From: Pseudonocardia sp. MH-G8
GTDB taxonomy: Bacteria > Actinomycetota > Actinomycetes > Mycobacteriales > Pseudonocardiaceae
Direction: 5' to 3'
Assembly: GCF_002262885.1 (NCBI RefSeq)
Contig: NZ_NKYF01000039.1
Coordinates: 1 to 64,000, forward strand
Length of the DNA: 64,000 bases
Part shown: positions 38,805-47,360 of the stretch, piece after piece
Position numbering within the stretch: position 1 is the first letter of the stretch
How the letters are laid out: each line of letters opens with the position of its first letter
Notes under the pieces: model-generated
Told to the model about the DNA's origin: nothing
Seen by the model: the letters and a program-made list of their open reading frames with translations, nothing else
Database searches by the model: none
Position numbers and translations under genes: made by a program

Positions 38805-39707
38805 ATGGAGGGCACCGCGCTGGGGCTGATCGTGTTCGGCGTGCTGCTCGCCGAACCGGTCAGCCGATCACTTGCCCGGGCGCACTGGCCGGTGCGCGAC
38901 CCGGTCGGTGCGCTCCTGGTCTGGCAGGCCGTCGGGCTGGCGGGCGGGCTGGCCCTGCTGGGTTCCGGCGTCGTCTACGGCCTCGCACCGCTCGGCCCGA
39001 CGCTGCCCGAGGCCCTGCGCTCGGCCCGCGACACGCTGGCCGCGGGTGAGCTGCCCGACCTCGGCGTCACGCACGTGCTCGCACTGGCCGCCGCCCTCGC
39101 GCTCGCGCTGCGGCTGATCGGCGTGCTGGTCGGTGTCACCGTGCGCACGCTGCAGGCCCGTCGACGCCACCGCGACCTGCTCGACCTGCTCGCCACGCCC
39201 TGGCCCGCGGCTCCGGGCGCCCGGGTGCTCGACCACCCGGTGCCCGTGGCCTACTGCCTGCCCGGACTGCGCTCGCGGCTCGTGCTCTCCGCCGGTGTGC
39301 TCGACGCGCTCGACCCGCCTGCCGTACGGGCCGTGCTCGCCCACGAGCAGGCCCACCTGCGCGAACGGCACGACCTCGTGGTCCTGCCGTTCGTGGCCTG
39401 GGGCGCCACCGCCCCCTTCGTGCGCGGGATGGTCTGCGCGCAGGTCGCGGTGGCGGCGTTGGTCGAGATGCGTGCCGACGACGTCGCCTCCGCGGCGGTC
39501 ACACCCACCCAGCTCACCGGTGCGCTGCGCACCATGGGTGGAGCGGCCCCGGCTGCGGCCCTGAGCTCGTTCACCGACGCGCTCGACCGTCGGTTGCTGC
39601 GGATCACCCGCCCGCCGGCACCGCTGTCGGGGGCGGTGCGCCTGCTCGTGCGGCTGGCCGCCCTCGGCCTCGTCGGGCTGCCCACGGCGCTGCTCCTCGT
39701 CGCCTGA
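38805..39707 (+). CDS. M56-family membrane metallopeptidase (BlaR1-like, without sensor domain)
   Basis: The 300-residue protein has about four or five membrane helices and a zinc protease motif VLAHEQAHLRERHD (HExxH) between them, with MRADDVAS as a possible third ligand region. This is the M56/BlaR1 protease module, but there is no penicillin-binding sensor domain at the C-terminus, as in the short M56 proteins of actinobacteria. It probably cleaves the BlaI-type repressor encoded just upstream, in response to an envelope signal. Confidence 0.8.
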   Translation: MEGTALGLIVFGVLLAEPVSRSLARAHWPVRDPVGALLVWQAVGLAGGLALLGSGVVYGLAPLGPTLPEALRSARDTLAAGELPDLGVTHVLALAAALALALRLIGVLVGVTVRTLQARRRHRDLLDLLATPWPAAPGARVLDHPVPVAYCLPGLRSRLVLSAGVLDALDPPAVRAVLAHEQAHLRERHDLVVLPFVAWGATAPFVRGMVCAQVAVAALVEMRADDVASAAVTPTQLTGALRTMGGAAPAAALSSFTDALDRRLLRITRPPAPLSGAVRLLVRLAALGLVGLPTALLLVA

Positions 39708-39755
39708 TCACCGGGCCCGATCACCCGGCCCCGATCACCCGGCCCGATCACCCGG
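39706..39755. repeat. Tandem GATCACCCGGCCC repeats between convergent genes
   Basis: Four near-identical units of 13-14 bases start at 39706, 39719, 39733 and 39746 and fill the whole gap between the stop of the M56 gene and that of the desaturase gene. The first unit varies (GATCACCGGGCCC). Paired CCGGGC/GCCCGG blocks could fold into hairpins and terminate both transcripts. Confidence 0.65.
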
Positions 39756-40811
39756 TCAGGAACGCAGCGGGGCGCTGGCGGTGCGCAGCTGTCCCAGTGA
39801 CTCCGCCCAGGACCGCACCAGGCCGGTCTCGTGGTAGGACACCCCGATCTCGGTGCAGAACTCCCGCACGAGGCGTCGGGAGCGGCGCAGGTTCGGCGTC
39901 GGCATGCTCGGGAACAGGTGGTGCTCGATCTGGTGGTTGAGCCCGCCCATCGCCACGTGCAGCAGGCCGTCGGTGAGCCGCCCGCCCGCGACGTTGCGCG
40001 AGGTGAGCACCTGCTTGCGCAGGAAGTCGAGCCGTTCGGTCGGCATCTCCATGCCCTTGTGGTTGGGGGCGAAGATCGAGCCGAGGTAGACGCCGAACAG
40101 TCCCTGGTGCACCGCGAAGAAGGCCAGCGCGAGGCCGGGCGGCAGCACCGCGAACAGCGCCACCAGGTACCCGATGGCGTGCACCGCGAGCAGCGTGAGC
40201 TCGAGTCCGCGCCTGTGCACCTTCGCTCCCCGCTCGCCGAGCAGGCCCGCCACGCTCCCGCGGCGCAGGTCGATGCCCGCCAGCGTCAGCAGCGGGAAGA
40301 ACAGCAGCGCCTGGTGGCGGTTGACCAGCCGGTTGAGGCCGGTGCTCGCCTTCGCCTGCTCGTCGGTGAAGACCAGCGCGCCGGGCGCCACGTCGGGGTC
40401 GAGCCCCTCGTGGTTGGGGTTGGCGTGGTGTCGGGTGTGCTTGTCCATCCACCAGCCGTAGGACATGCCGATGCCGAGGTTGCCGATGATGCGTCCGGTG
40501 ACGGCCGACGGGCGGCGGGTGCGGAAGACCTGCCGGTGGGCCACGTCGTGCGCGAGCAGCGCGATCTGGCCGTAGACGACGGCGGCGACCGCGGCGACGA
40601 GCAGCTGCCACGGCGAGTCGCCGAGCAGGAGGAAGGCTGCGACGGTCGCGGCGGTGAAGCCTGCGACGAGGAGGAAGCGCGCCACGTAGTAGCCGGGTCT
40701 GCGGCGCATCAGGCCCGCCGCCGCGACCCGGGCGGAGAGGCGGGCGAAGTCGCTGCCGCCCCGCCCCGCCGAGGTGTCGGTGATCATGCTCGAGGTCATG
40801 CCTGAGGTCAT
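39756..40811 (-). CDS. Membrane fatty-acid (acyl-CoA) desaturase
   Basis: This 351-residue protein has the three histidine boxes of the di-iron desaturases: HDVAHRQ, HTRHHANPNH and HQIEHHLFPSMP, plus two pairs of membrane helices between them. The HQIEHHLFP form and lack of a cytochrome b5 domain place it with bacterial front-end-like or DesA3-type enzymes. It should insert a double bond into an acyl chain at the membrane, using an external reductase. Three in-frame ATGs (40811, 40799, 40787) are possible starts. The 157-base gap to the divergent gene at 40969 holds nothing recognisable. Confidence 0.85.
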   Translation of the reverse strand: MTSGMTSSMITDTSAGRGGSDFARLSARVAAAGLMRRRPGYYVARFLLVAGFTAATVAAFLLLGDSPWQLLVAAVAAVVYGQIALLAHDVAHRQVFRTRRPSAVTGRIIGNLGIGMSYGWWMDKHTRHHANPNHEGLDPDVAPGALVFTDEQAKASTGLNRLVNRHQALLFFPLLTLAGIDLRRGSVAGLLGERGAKVHRRGLELTLLAVHAIGYLVALFAVLPPGLALAFFAVHQGLFGVYLGSIFAPNHKGMEMPTERLDFLRKQVLTSRNVAGGRLTDGLLHVAMGGLNHQIEHHLFPSMPTPNLRRSRRLVREFCTEIGVSYHETGLVRSWAESLGQLRTASAPLRS

Positions 40812-40968
40812 GGCTCGACCCTGCGCGACGCGCCCGCCCCGGAGGAGCCGGTCAACCCCCGAGCGGTGGTGGGGCTCACCCCACCGAACGGGTGCCTGCT
40901 CACAGCGTCGTCACAGCATCGGTTTGCGACGGTGTACTCCTGCCTGCACGACCCCCCGGAGGCATGCG

Positions 40969-41784
40969 ATGACGATCTTGCTGCACACCGGTGTCCGCAC
41001 TGCGACGGTGAGCACCGAGTGGACCGCCTGGGACACCCCTTTCCGGCTGGTGGTCACCGACCCGTGGGCGATGCACCGCGCCCGCAAGCTGGTGGAGGAG
41101 CAGGTCGGGCTGCTGGTGGCCGCGGTGGCGCAGCGGCGTGACGCGCCGTCGCGCGACGCCCTGCTCGCCGAGCTGCTCGGCGCCGGCGCGCGGCCGGGCG
41201 ACGTGCGTCCCTTCCCCTACGGGATCGATGCCGCTGCGGCCGACGCCGACCTGCACCGCGCGGCACCTCGAGCCTGGCAGCAGGCCTTCGCGTCGGCGGC
41301 CCGCGGGCGCGACGGCTGGAGCGTCGAGCCGGGCCCGTCGGTGCGGTCGCTGATCGCCCAGCGCTGTGCCGAGCTGGTGGCTGAGGCGACCTCGTGCGGT
41401 GCGCTGGTGGCCTACGGCGACGACGTGGCGACGTGCGGGCTGGCACCGGTCGGAGGCTGGCGGGTGGAACTGCGCGACGCGCCGGGTGCCCCCACCACCG
41501 CCGTGGCCGTCGACGGTGGCGCGATCTCGTCGGTGAGCACCGTGCGCGCGGACCGCGGCGGGCGCCTGCAGTCGCTGCGCGCATCCGCGTCGGGTCGCGT
41601 CGTGCTGCCGGTGTGGCGGTCGGTCGCCGTCGCCGCGGCCGACGCGCCCGCGGCGAGCGCCGCGTGCTCGGGGGCGCTGCTGCGGGGCGTGGGTGCGCCC
41701 GCGTGGCTGGCCGGGCTGGGGCTGCCGGCCCTCCTGGTCGATGCCGCGGGTGCTTCGCGCACCGTCGGGCGCTGGCCCGCCTGA
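40969..41784 (+). CDS. ApbE-like protein (FAD:protein FMN transferase fold, divergent)
   Basis: The product is 271 residues. WTAWDTPFRLVVTDPWAMHRA resembles the start of ApbE, and CGALVAYGDDVATCGLAP with GGWRVELRDAP matches its central GGD and W-beta segment. The clear SRF/GKGYA catalytic blocks of ApbE are not evident, so activity is uncertain. Intact ApbE enzymes attach FMN covalently to Thr in exported flavoproteins. GGAGG 6 bases before ATG 40969 supports the start. No obvious flavoprotein target is adjacent. Confidence 0.55.
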   Translation: MTILLHTGVRTATVSTEWTAWDTPFRLVVTDPWAMHRARKLVEEQVGLLVAAVAQRRDAPSRDALLAELLGAGARPGDVRPFPYGIDAAAADADLHRAAPRAWQQAFASAARGRDGWSVEPGPSVRSLIAQRCAELVAEATSCGALVAYGDDVATCGLAPVGGWRVELRDAPGAPTTAVAVDGGAISSVSTVRADRGGRLQSLRASASGRVVLPVWRSVAVAAADAPAASAACSGALLRGVGAPAWLAGLGLPALLVDAAGASRTVGRWPA

Positions 41785-41794
41785 CCCCCGGTCG

Positions 41795-43150
41795 TCAGGC
41801 CGTGGCCGGGGCGGCGACCCGATCGGGCCCACCGACCAGCAGCGTCGCGAGCCCGGCCAGCGGCAGTGCCACCAGCAGGCAGAACGCACCGGGGATGCCG
41901 ATCACCCCGGAGAGCCCGCCGACGAGCGCGGCGCCCACGCTGGCCCCGGTGAGGAAGACCAGGGTGGCGATGCCCAGCGCGATCCCGCGCTCCGCGGCGG
42001 GCACCGCTGCGCCGACCGCGGAGATCATCGCCGGCTGCCCGACCCCGAACGCCGCACTGATCAGCACGACGGCCAGCGCGAGCAGCACCGGAGCCTGCAC
42101 CGCCGCGCCCGTCGCGGCCGTCACCAGGGCGAGGATCGCCGTGGGGCAGGCCAGCGCGATGGAACGGCGTGCGCCCACCCGGGTGAGCAGGGTGCGGGCC
42201 AGGGCGGGGGAGACGAACCCGACGAGGGCGGCGGGCACGAGCAGCGCACCGGTGGCGAGCGGGCTCCAGCCCCAGGACGCGGCCGCGAGCGGCGCCCCGA
42301 GCAGGAGGGCGAACCAGCTGGCGGGCACGGCGGCGGCGGCGAACGCGCTCCGCAGGACGGTCGTGTTCGTGACGATCTCGCGCGGCAGGAAGCCGTGCGG
42401 ACGTGCCCGCACCCGCAGCGCCAGCAGCGGGGCCCCGACGACGAGCAGGACGGCTCCCACGGCCGCGGCCGTGACCCCGGCGGACGGGGACTGGATCAGC
42501 AGCACCAGCCCGGAGGCCGCGAGCGCCACGAGCACGGCGCCGGTGAGGTCCATCCGCTCACCCGTGCCGCGCGCCGGTGCCACGCGCCACAGCGGCGGGA
42601 TCGCGAGGGCACCCAGCACGGGCAGCGCCACGGCCCAGCGCCAGCCGCCGATCGCCTCCAGGCCACCGCCGAGCAGCGGGCCCAGGGCGCTCAACGTGGC
42701 GCCGACACCGGCCACGCGTCCGAGGGCGGCGCTGCGGTCCGCCCCGCTCCACAGGGTGCTGATCAGCGCGGTGGCCAGTACCGGGATCGCGGCGGCCCCG
42801 ATCCCCTGCAGCACGCGGGCCGCGATCAGCACCGGGAACGACGGTGCCAGGGCGGAGAGCACCGACCCCACCGCCATCCCGCCGATGCCGATCGTGAGCG
42901 GCAGGCGGATACCGACCATGTCGCCGAGCCGACCGTGTGCCGGCGTGGCGACGGCCAGTGCCACCGTGTAGCCGCTCACCATCCACGCGGCGGTGGCGGC
43001 GCTGATGTGGAGCTCGCCGGCGAGCTCCGGCAGCGCCACCGTGACGGCCGATGTCGAGGTGGCGGCGAGACCGAAAAGGAGACCCAGCAGGGCGGCCGAG
43101 CGCCCGGGAGACAGCACGTCCTGGTGGAACCGTGCCGCGGCGGGGAGCAT
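41795..43150 (-). CDS. MFS transporter (DHA-type drug exporter)
   Basis: The 451-residue, 12-14 helix protein contains SAVTVALPELAGELHIS, HGRLGDMVGIRLPLTIG (motif A) and ARVLQGIGAAAIPVLATALI (motif C). It is a proton-coupled exporter of unknown substrate. ATG 43150 (LPAAARFHQDVLSPGRSAAL) is chosen because the first helix follows; the frame stays open to 43204. It is 16 bases downstream of the XRE regulator on the same strand, so the two probably form an operon. Confidence 0.83.
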   Translation of the reverse strand: MLPAAARFHQDVLSPGRSAALLGLLFGLAATSTSAVTVALPELAGELHISAATAAWMVSGYTVALAVATPAHGRLGDMVGIRLPLTIGIGGMAVGSVLSALAPSFPVLIAARVLQGIGAAAIPVLATALISTLWSGADRSAALGRVAGVGATLSALGPLLGGGLEAIGGWRWAVALPVLGALAIPPLWRVAPARGTGERMDLTGAVLVALAASGLVLLIQSPSAGVTAAAVGAVLLVVGAPLLALRVRARPHGFLPREIVTNTTVLRSAFAAAAVPASWFALLLGAPLAAASWGWSPLATGALLVPAALVGFVSPALARTLLTRVGARRSIALACPTAILALVTAATGAAVQAPVLLALAVVLISAAFGVGQPAMISAVGAAVPAAERGIALGIATLVFLTGASVGAALVGGLSGVIGIPGAFCLLVALPLAGLATLLVGGPDRVAAPATA

Positions 43151-43166
43151 TCCCGCTGCCCCGTGA

Positions 43167-44054
43167 TCAACGCCACGCCGCAGGCGGGGCCGGCTCCCAC
43201 CCACCTACCGGGCCGGCGATCTCGGCGAGCCGCAGCGTGGTCTCGTCGGCGCTGCCGGGCACGGCACTCATGACCACGATCTTGCGCTCGGAGTCGCCGT
43301 CGGCCAGCACGTCGCAGTCCACCGCGACCGGCCCCACCGATGGGTGCTCGATCGTCTTCCGGCCCTCGCTGTGCGCGGCCACGGTGCCGGTCGCCCACAG
43401 TTGCGCGAACCGCCCGTTGCCCGCACCCAGGACGCGGACGAGCTCGGCCAGGCGCGTGTCGTGCGGGAATCGGCCGGTGGCACGACGCAGGTCGGACACG
43501 ACGGCAGCGTCCATGGCGTCGCGGTCCAGTTCGATCACCGGCCAGCGCGCGAGCTGCGCAGGGCCGGTACCGACCGGGAACCTGTCGCGGGCGAAGTTGC
43601 GCAGCTGCGGGGGCGACGCCGACGGATCTCCCAACAACGCGGCCCACGCGCGGTTCCACCAGATCAGCTGCCAGTCCGCCGCGAACACGGCGACCGCGAC
43701 GTCCCCGAGCCGGGTGAGCACGCGGTGGACGCCGGGTGGGATGTGGTCGGGGATCGTGCCGTCCGCCGGCGGGGCGAGGTGGGCCAATCGGTACAGGTGG
43801 TCCCGCTCGGCGGCGGACAGCTGCAAGGCTCGCGCGAGGGACGCCAGCACCTGCGCAGAAGGCGCCGTGGCTCGCCCCTGCTCCAGGCGCACGACGTAGT
43901 CGACCGACACACCGGCGAGGTCGGCGAGCTCCTCGCGGCGGAGCCCGATCGCGCGGCGTGCCCGGCCCACCGGCAGTGCCGCGGCCGACGGCGGCAGCCG
44001 ATCCCGCCAGGTGCGGATCATCGCACCGAGCCCGGTTCCGGGCGTCGTGGTCAT
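43167..44054 (-). CDS. XRE-family regulator with MmyB-type ligand-binding domain
   Basis: The product is 295 residues. Residues 20-95 form a helix-turn-helix of the XRE type (ALPVGRARRAIGLRREELADLAGVSVDYVVRLEQGR), and the rest is the MmyB-like PAS-type domain with WQLIWWNRAWAALLGDPS and HDTRLAELVRVLGAGNGRF. Such regulators usually control the neighbouring gene in response to a small molecule, often a fatty acid. It is divergent from the SDR at 44167 and upstream of an exporter, so either may be its target. ATG 44054 is used. Confidence 0.83.
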   Translation of the reverse strand: MTTTPGTGLGAMIRTWRDRLPPSAAALPVGRARRAIGLRREELADLAGVSVDYVVRLEQGRATAPSAQVLASLARALQLSAAERDHLYRLAHLAPPADGTIPDHIPPGVHRVLTRLGDVAVAVFAADWQLIWWNRAWAALLGDPSASPPQLRNFARDRFPVGTGPAQLARWPVIELDRDAMDAAVVSDLRRATGRFPHDTRLAELVRVLGAGNGRFAQLWATGTVAAHSEGRKTIEHPSVGPVAVDCDVLADGDSERKIVVMSAVPGSADETTLRLAEIAGPVGGWEPAPPAAWR

Positions 44055-44166
44055 GCCCCCAGGTTCCCGCATCCGGGCCCGAAGGGGACCGGGTCGTGCT
44101 GGTACTGCCGTTCCTACCGTCGAGGCGTCCCTGGCCGGGCACCCTGTGGGCCCGAACGATGAGGGC

Positions 44167-44865
44167 ATGACGATCACCTTCATCACCGGGGCGAACAAGG
44201 GGCTCGGCCTCGAGACCGCCCGCCGCCTCGTCGAGCTCGGTCACACCGTCCTCGTCGGCGCCCGCGACCCCGAACGGGGCGCGGAGGCCGCAGCCGCGCT
44301 CGGCGCGCGGTTCGTGCCCATCGACGTCACCGACGACGCGTCCGTCGCCGCCGCGGCCGCGGACGTCGCCGCCCACGAGGGCTCGATCGATGTCCTGGTC
44401 AACAACGCCGGCGTCCACGGCCCCGCCGGTGATCCCAGCACCCTGACCGGCGCCGACACCCTCGCCGTCCTCGACGTCAACCTGGCCGGGGTGGTCCGCA
44501 CGACCGCTGCGTTCCTGCCGCTGCTGCGCCGGTCCCCGGATCCGGTCATCGTCAACGTCAGCAGCGGGATGGGATCGCTCGCCCACACCCACGACCCGTC
44601 GCGGCCCGAGTCGAGGGTGGTCGCGCCGCTCTACACCGCGTCCAAAGCAGCCCTCACGATGCTGACCACCCAGTACGCCAAAGCGCTGACGGACATCCGC
44701 ATCAACGCCGCCGATCCCGGCTACACGGCGACCGACCTCACCGGTCACACCGGCACCCAGACCGTCACCGAAGGGACCGATGCGATCGTCGGCCTCGCGA
44801 CCGAGGAGCCCGGCAACGGCTCCGGACGCTTCGTCGACCGGACCGGCGAGATCGCCTGGTCGTGA
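44167..44865 (+). CDS. Short-chain dehydrogenase/reductase
   Basis: This is a 232-residue classical SDR: ITFITGANKGLGLETARRL (cofactor motif TGxxxGxG), LVNNAGVHGPAG, the catalytic Ser in IVNVSSGMGSL, YTASKAAL (YxxxK) and ADPGYTATDLTGH. The sequence resembles carbonyl-reductase-like plant and bacterial SDRs. The physiological substrate is unknown. It is divergent from the XRE regulator (112-base gap), the typical arrangement of a regulator and its redox target. Confidence 0.82.
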   Translation: MTITFITGANKGLGLETARRLVELGHTVLVGARDPERGAEAAAALGARFVPIDVTDDASVAAAAADVAAHEGSIDVLVNNAGVHGPAGDPSTLTGADTLAVLDVNLAGVVRTTAAFLPLLRRSPDPVIVNVSSGMGSLAHTHDPSRPESRVVAPLYTASKAALTMLTTQYAKALTDIRINAADPGYTATDLTGHTGTQTVTEGTDAIVGLATEEPGNGSGRFVDRTGEIAWS

Positions 44866-44871
44866 GGCCGG

Positions 44872-45856
44872 TCAGGGCGTCAGCACCACCTTGCCGATCG
44901 TGGCGCGCCCTTCCAGGGCGCGGTGGGCTGCGCCCGCCTCGGCCAGCGGGAACGGTGGGTGCACGAGCGGCACCAGCCGCCCGGCGGCAGCGTCCGCCAA
45001 TGCGCGCGACTCCAGGCCGCGCAGCCCGCCGTAGCGCTTGAGCATCCGCGGTCCCGTGATCCACACGACCGACAGGCTGCCGGCGACGATGTCCGCGGTG
45101 GTGAACTCCGTGGCCGCCCCGGACGTCCAGCCGAACATCACGATCCGCCCGCCGGTGTCCAGCAGTTCGAGCCCGGCGCGGCCGACCTCGCCGCCGACGC
45201 CGTCGAGCAGGACGGTGGGCACGCGGCCGTCGAGCGCGGCGCGGACGCGGTCTGGCCAGCCCGGCTCCCGGTAGTCGAGGGCGACGTCCGCGCCGAGCGC
45301 CCGCACCCGCTCCACCTTCTCCGGCCCGCCCGCGAGCCCCACCGCTACGGCCCCGACCCCGCGTGCGGCCTGCAGGAACAGGCTCCCGAGACCGCCCGCC
45401 GCGGCCGGGACGAGCACGACGTCGTCCGCGGTGAGCTCGGCGGCGTCGAGGATGCCGACGGCGGTGCGCCCGGTGCCGATGGTGGCGACCGCCTGCTCGG
45501 CGGTGAGCGTCTCGGGGACCTCGTGCAGCGACGCCGCCGCGGCGACCGCCAGCGAGGCGTACCCGCCGCCGGCCATGCCCAGGTGGGCCACGACGTGCTT
45601 CCCGATCCACGACCGGTCGACGTCCGGCCCGGTCGCCGCGACGGTGCCGGCCACCTCGCGCCCCGGCGTCATCGGCAGCGCGGGCAGGGGGAACGGCCCG
45701 CCGGAGGCCCCGGACCGGATGCTCGTGTCGAGCAGGTGCACGCCGGCCGCGGCGACCTCGACGAGCACCTGGCCGGCACCCGGCACCGGGTCGGGGACCT
45801 CCTCGTGGCGCAGTACCTGCGCGGGCCCCGAACTCGTGCTGCCGGATCGCCTTCAT
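44872..45856 (-). pseudogene. Zinc-type quinone oxidoreductase with N-terminal frameshift
   Basis: ATG 45856 begins MKAIRQHEFG, the normal start of quinone oxidoreductases. The expected continuation (PAQVLRHEEVPDPVPGAG) lies in another frame; one extra G in the GGGG run near 45827 accounts for it. The remaining frame to 44872 is intact: PGREVAGTVAATGPDV, AAAGGLGSLFLQAARGVGA (NADPH site), ALDYREPGW and ATIGKVVLTP. If GTG 45786 is used a 304-residue protein lacking the first strand could still be made. The defect is either a real mutation or a homopolymer error. The promoter is of MerR type. Confidence 0.65.
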
Positions 45857-45884
45857 GCCGTCTCCTCGGTCGTCGTGTGCCCGC

Positions 45885-45915
45885 ACGCTAGGAGTTGAAG
45901 TCAACTCGAAGTCAA
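45885..45915 (-). promoter_or_regulatory. MerR-type promoter of the quinone oxidoreductase gene
   Basis: On the minus strand TTGACT (45915-45910) and TAGCGT (45890-45885) are 19 bases apart, longer than the standard 17, with the palindrome AGTTGACTTCAACT inside the spacer. Long spacers with a centred dyad are the hallmark of MerR-family activation. The start codon is 28 bases downstream. No merR gene is in the window. Confidence 0.6.
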
Positions 45916-45949
45916 CGGCGGTTCCCGAGCCGAAGTCGTGCTTCCGGCG

Positions 45950-45955
45950 TAACGT
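45950..45955 (+). promoter_or_regulatory. Leaderless -10 box of the MoxR-like gene
   Basis: TAACGT ends 7 bases before GTG 45963, matching the spacing of leaderless actinobacterial promoters. No clear -35 hexamer is seen. Confidence 0.45.
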
Positions 45956-45962
45956 TGATTAC

Positions 45963-47348
45963 GTGGCTTCTGATCTTCCCCGCACCCTGGGCGCGCTCCG
46001 CGCGTCCGGCCACGAACTCCGTGGCGTCAAGGACGAGATCCGCACCAACCTGCTCACCGCGCTCCGCGAGGGGCGCGACCCGTGGCCCGGCATCGTCGGG
46101 TTCGAATCGACCGTGCTCCCGCAGCTGGAGCGCGCCCTGATCGCCGGGCACGACGTCGTGCTGCTCGGCGAGCGGGGCCAGGGAAAGACCCGCCTGCTGC
46201 GCTCCATCGCGAACCTGCTCGACGAGTGGACCCCCGTGATCGAGGGTTCCGAGCTCGGCGAGCACCCCTACGACCCGATCACCCCTGCGTCCCGGCGCCG
46301 CGCCGCGGAGCTGGGCGACGAGCTGCCGGTCACCTGGCGCCACCGCGACGAGCGCTACACCGAGAAGCTCGCCACCCCCGACACCGCCGTCGCCGACCTG
46401 ATCGGCGACGTCGACCCCGTCAAGGTCGCCGAGGGCCGCTCCCTGGGCGACCCGGAGACCATCCACTACGGCCTCGTCCCGCGGGCCCACCGCGGCATCG
46501 TCACGATCAACGAGCTGCCCGACCTGGCCGAACGCATCCAGGTGGCGCTGCTCAACGTCATGGAGGAGCGCGACATCCAGGTCCGCGGCTACACGCTGCG
46601 GTTGCCGCTGGACGTGCTGCTCGTCGCCTCGGCCAACCCCGAGGACTACACCAACCGCGGGCGGATCATCACCCCGCTCAAGGACCGGTTCGGCGCCGAG
46701 GTCCGCACCCACTACCCCCTCGAGCTGGCCGACGAGATCGCGCTCGTGGGCCAGGAGGCCGAGCTCGTCGCCGACGTGCCGCGGCACCTCATCGAGGTGG
46801 TCGCCCGGTTCACGCGCTCGCTGCGCGAGTCCAGCGCGATCGACCAGGGATCCGGTGTCTCGGCGCGGTTCGCCGTGGCCGCGGCGGAGACCGTCGCGGC
46901 GGCCGCGCTGCGCCGGGCCGCGATCACCGGCGAGGAGCGTCCCGTGGCGCGGCCGGTGGATCTGGAGGCGGTGCCCGCCGTGCTGCGCGGCAAGCTCGAG
47001 TTCGCCTCCGGCGAGGAGGGCCGCGAGGCCGAACACCTCGATCACCTGCTGCGCCGGGCCACCGCCGACACCGCCCGGTTCCGCCTGCGCGGCATCGACC
47101 TCAACCCCCTCGCCGAGGCCGTCGCCGGTGCGCCGGTCCGCACCGGTGAGCGGGTGCCGGCGGTCGAGGTCGTGGCCGCGCTACCGGCGGTCGAGGCGCT
47201 CACCGAGGTCGCCAAGCGCCTGGACGCCGGCGGCACCGAGGACCCCGGCCCGATGGCGAGCGCGGCCGAGCTCGCGCTGGAGCTGCTGTACCTGACCAGG
47301 CGCTTGACGAAGTCGGAGTCCGACGACAACAAGGTGATCTACGAATGA
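45963..47348 (+). CDS. MoxR/magnesium-chelatase-like AAA+ ATPase
   Basis: The 461-residue ATPase contains Walker A DVVLLGERGQGKTRLLRSIAN, Walker B region RGIVTINELPDLAERIQVALL, sensor 1 LLVASANPEDYTNRG and an arginine-finger segment LKDRFGAEVRTHYPLE. The C-terminal half is helical. The organisation is that of the BchI/MoxR clade, which works with VWA-domain partners to remodel or insert metals into proteins. The next gene encodes such a partner 12 bases later. GTG 45963 is used since it lies just after a -10 box. Confidence 0.83.
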   Translation: MASDLPRTLGALRASGHELRGVKDEIRTNLLTALREGRDPWPGIVGFESTVLPQLERALIAGHDVVLLGERGQGKTRLLRSIANLLDEWTPVIEGSELGEHPYDPITPASRRRAAELGDELPVTWRHRDERYTEKLATPDTAVADLIGDVDPVKVAEGRSLGDPETIHYGLVPRAHRGIVTINELPDLAERIQVALLNVMEERDIQVRGYTLRLPLDVLLVASANPEDYTNRGRIITPLKDRFGAEVRTHYPLELADEIALVGQEAELVADVPRHLIEVVARFTRSLRESSAIDQGSGVSARFAVAAAETVAAAALRRAAITGEERPVARPVDLEAVPAVLRGKLEFASGEEGREAEHLDHLLRRATADTARFRLRGIDLNPLAEAVAGAPVRTGERVPAVEVVAALPAVEALTEVAKRLDAGGTEDPGPMASAAELALELLYLTRRLTKSESDDNKVIYE

Positions 47349-47360
47349 GAGGGGCGCGTG

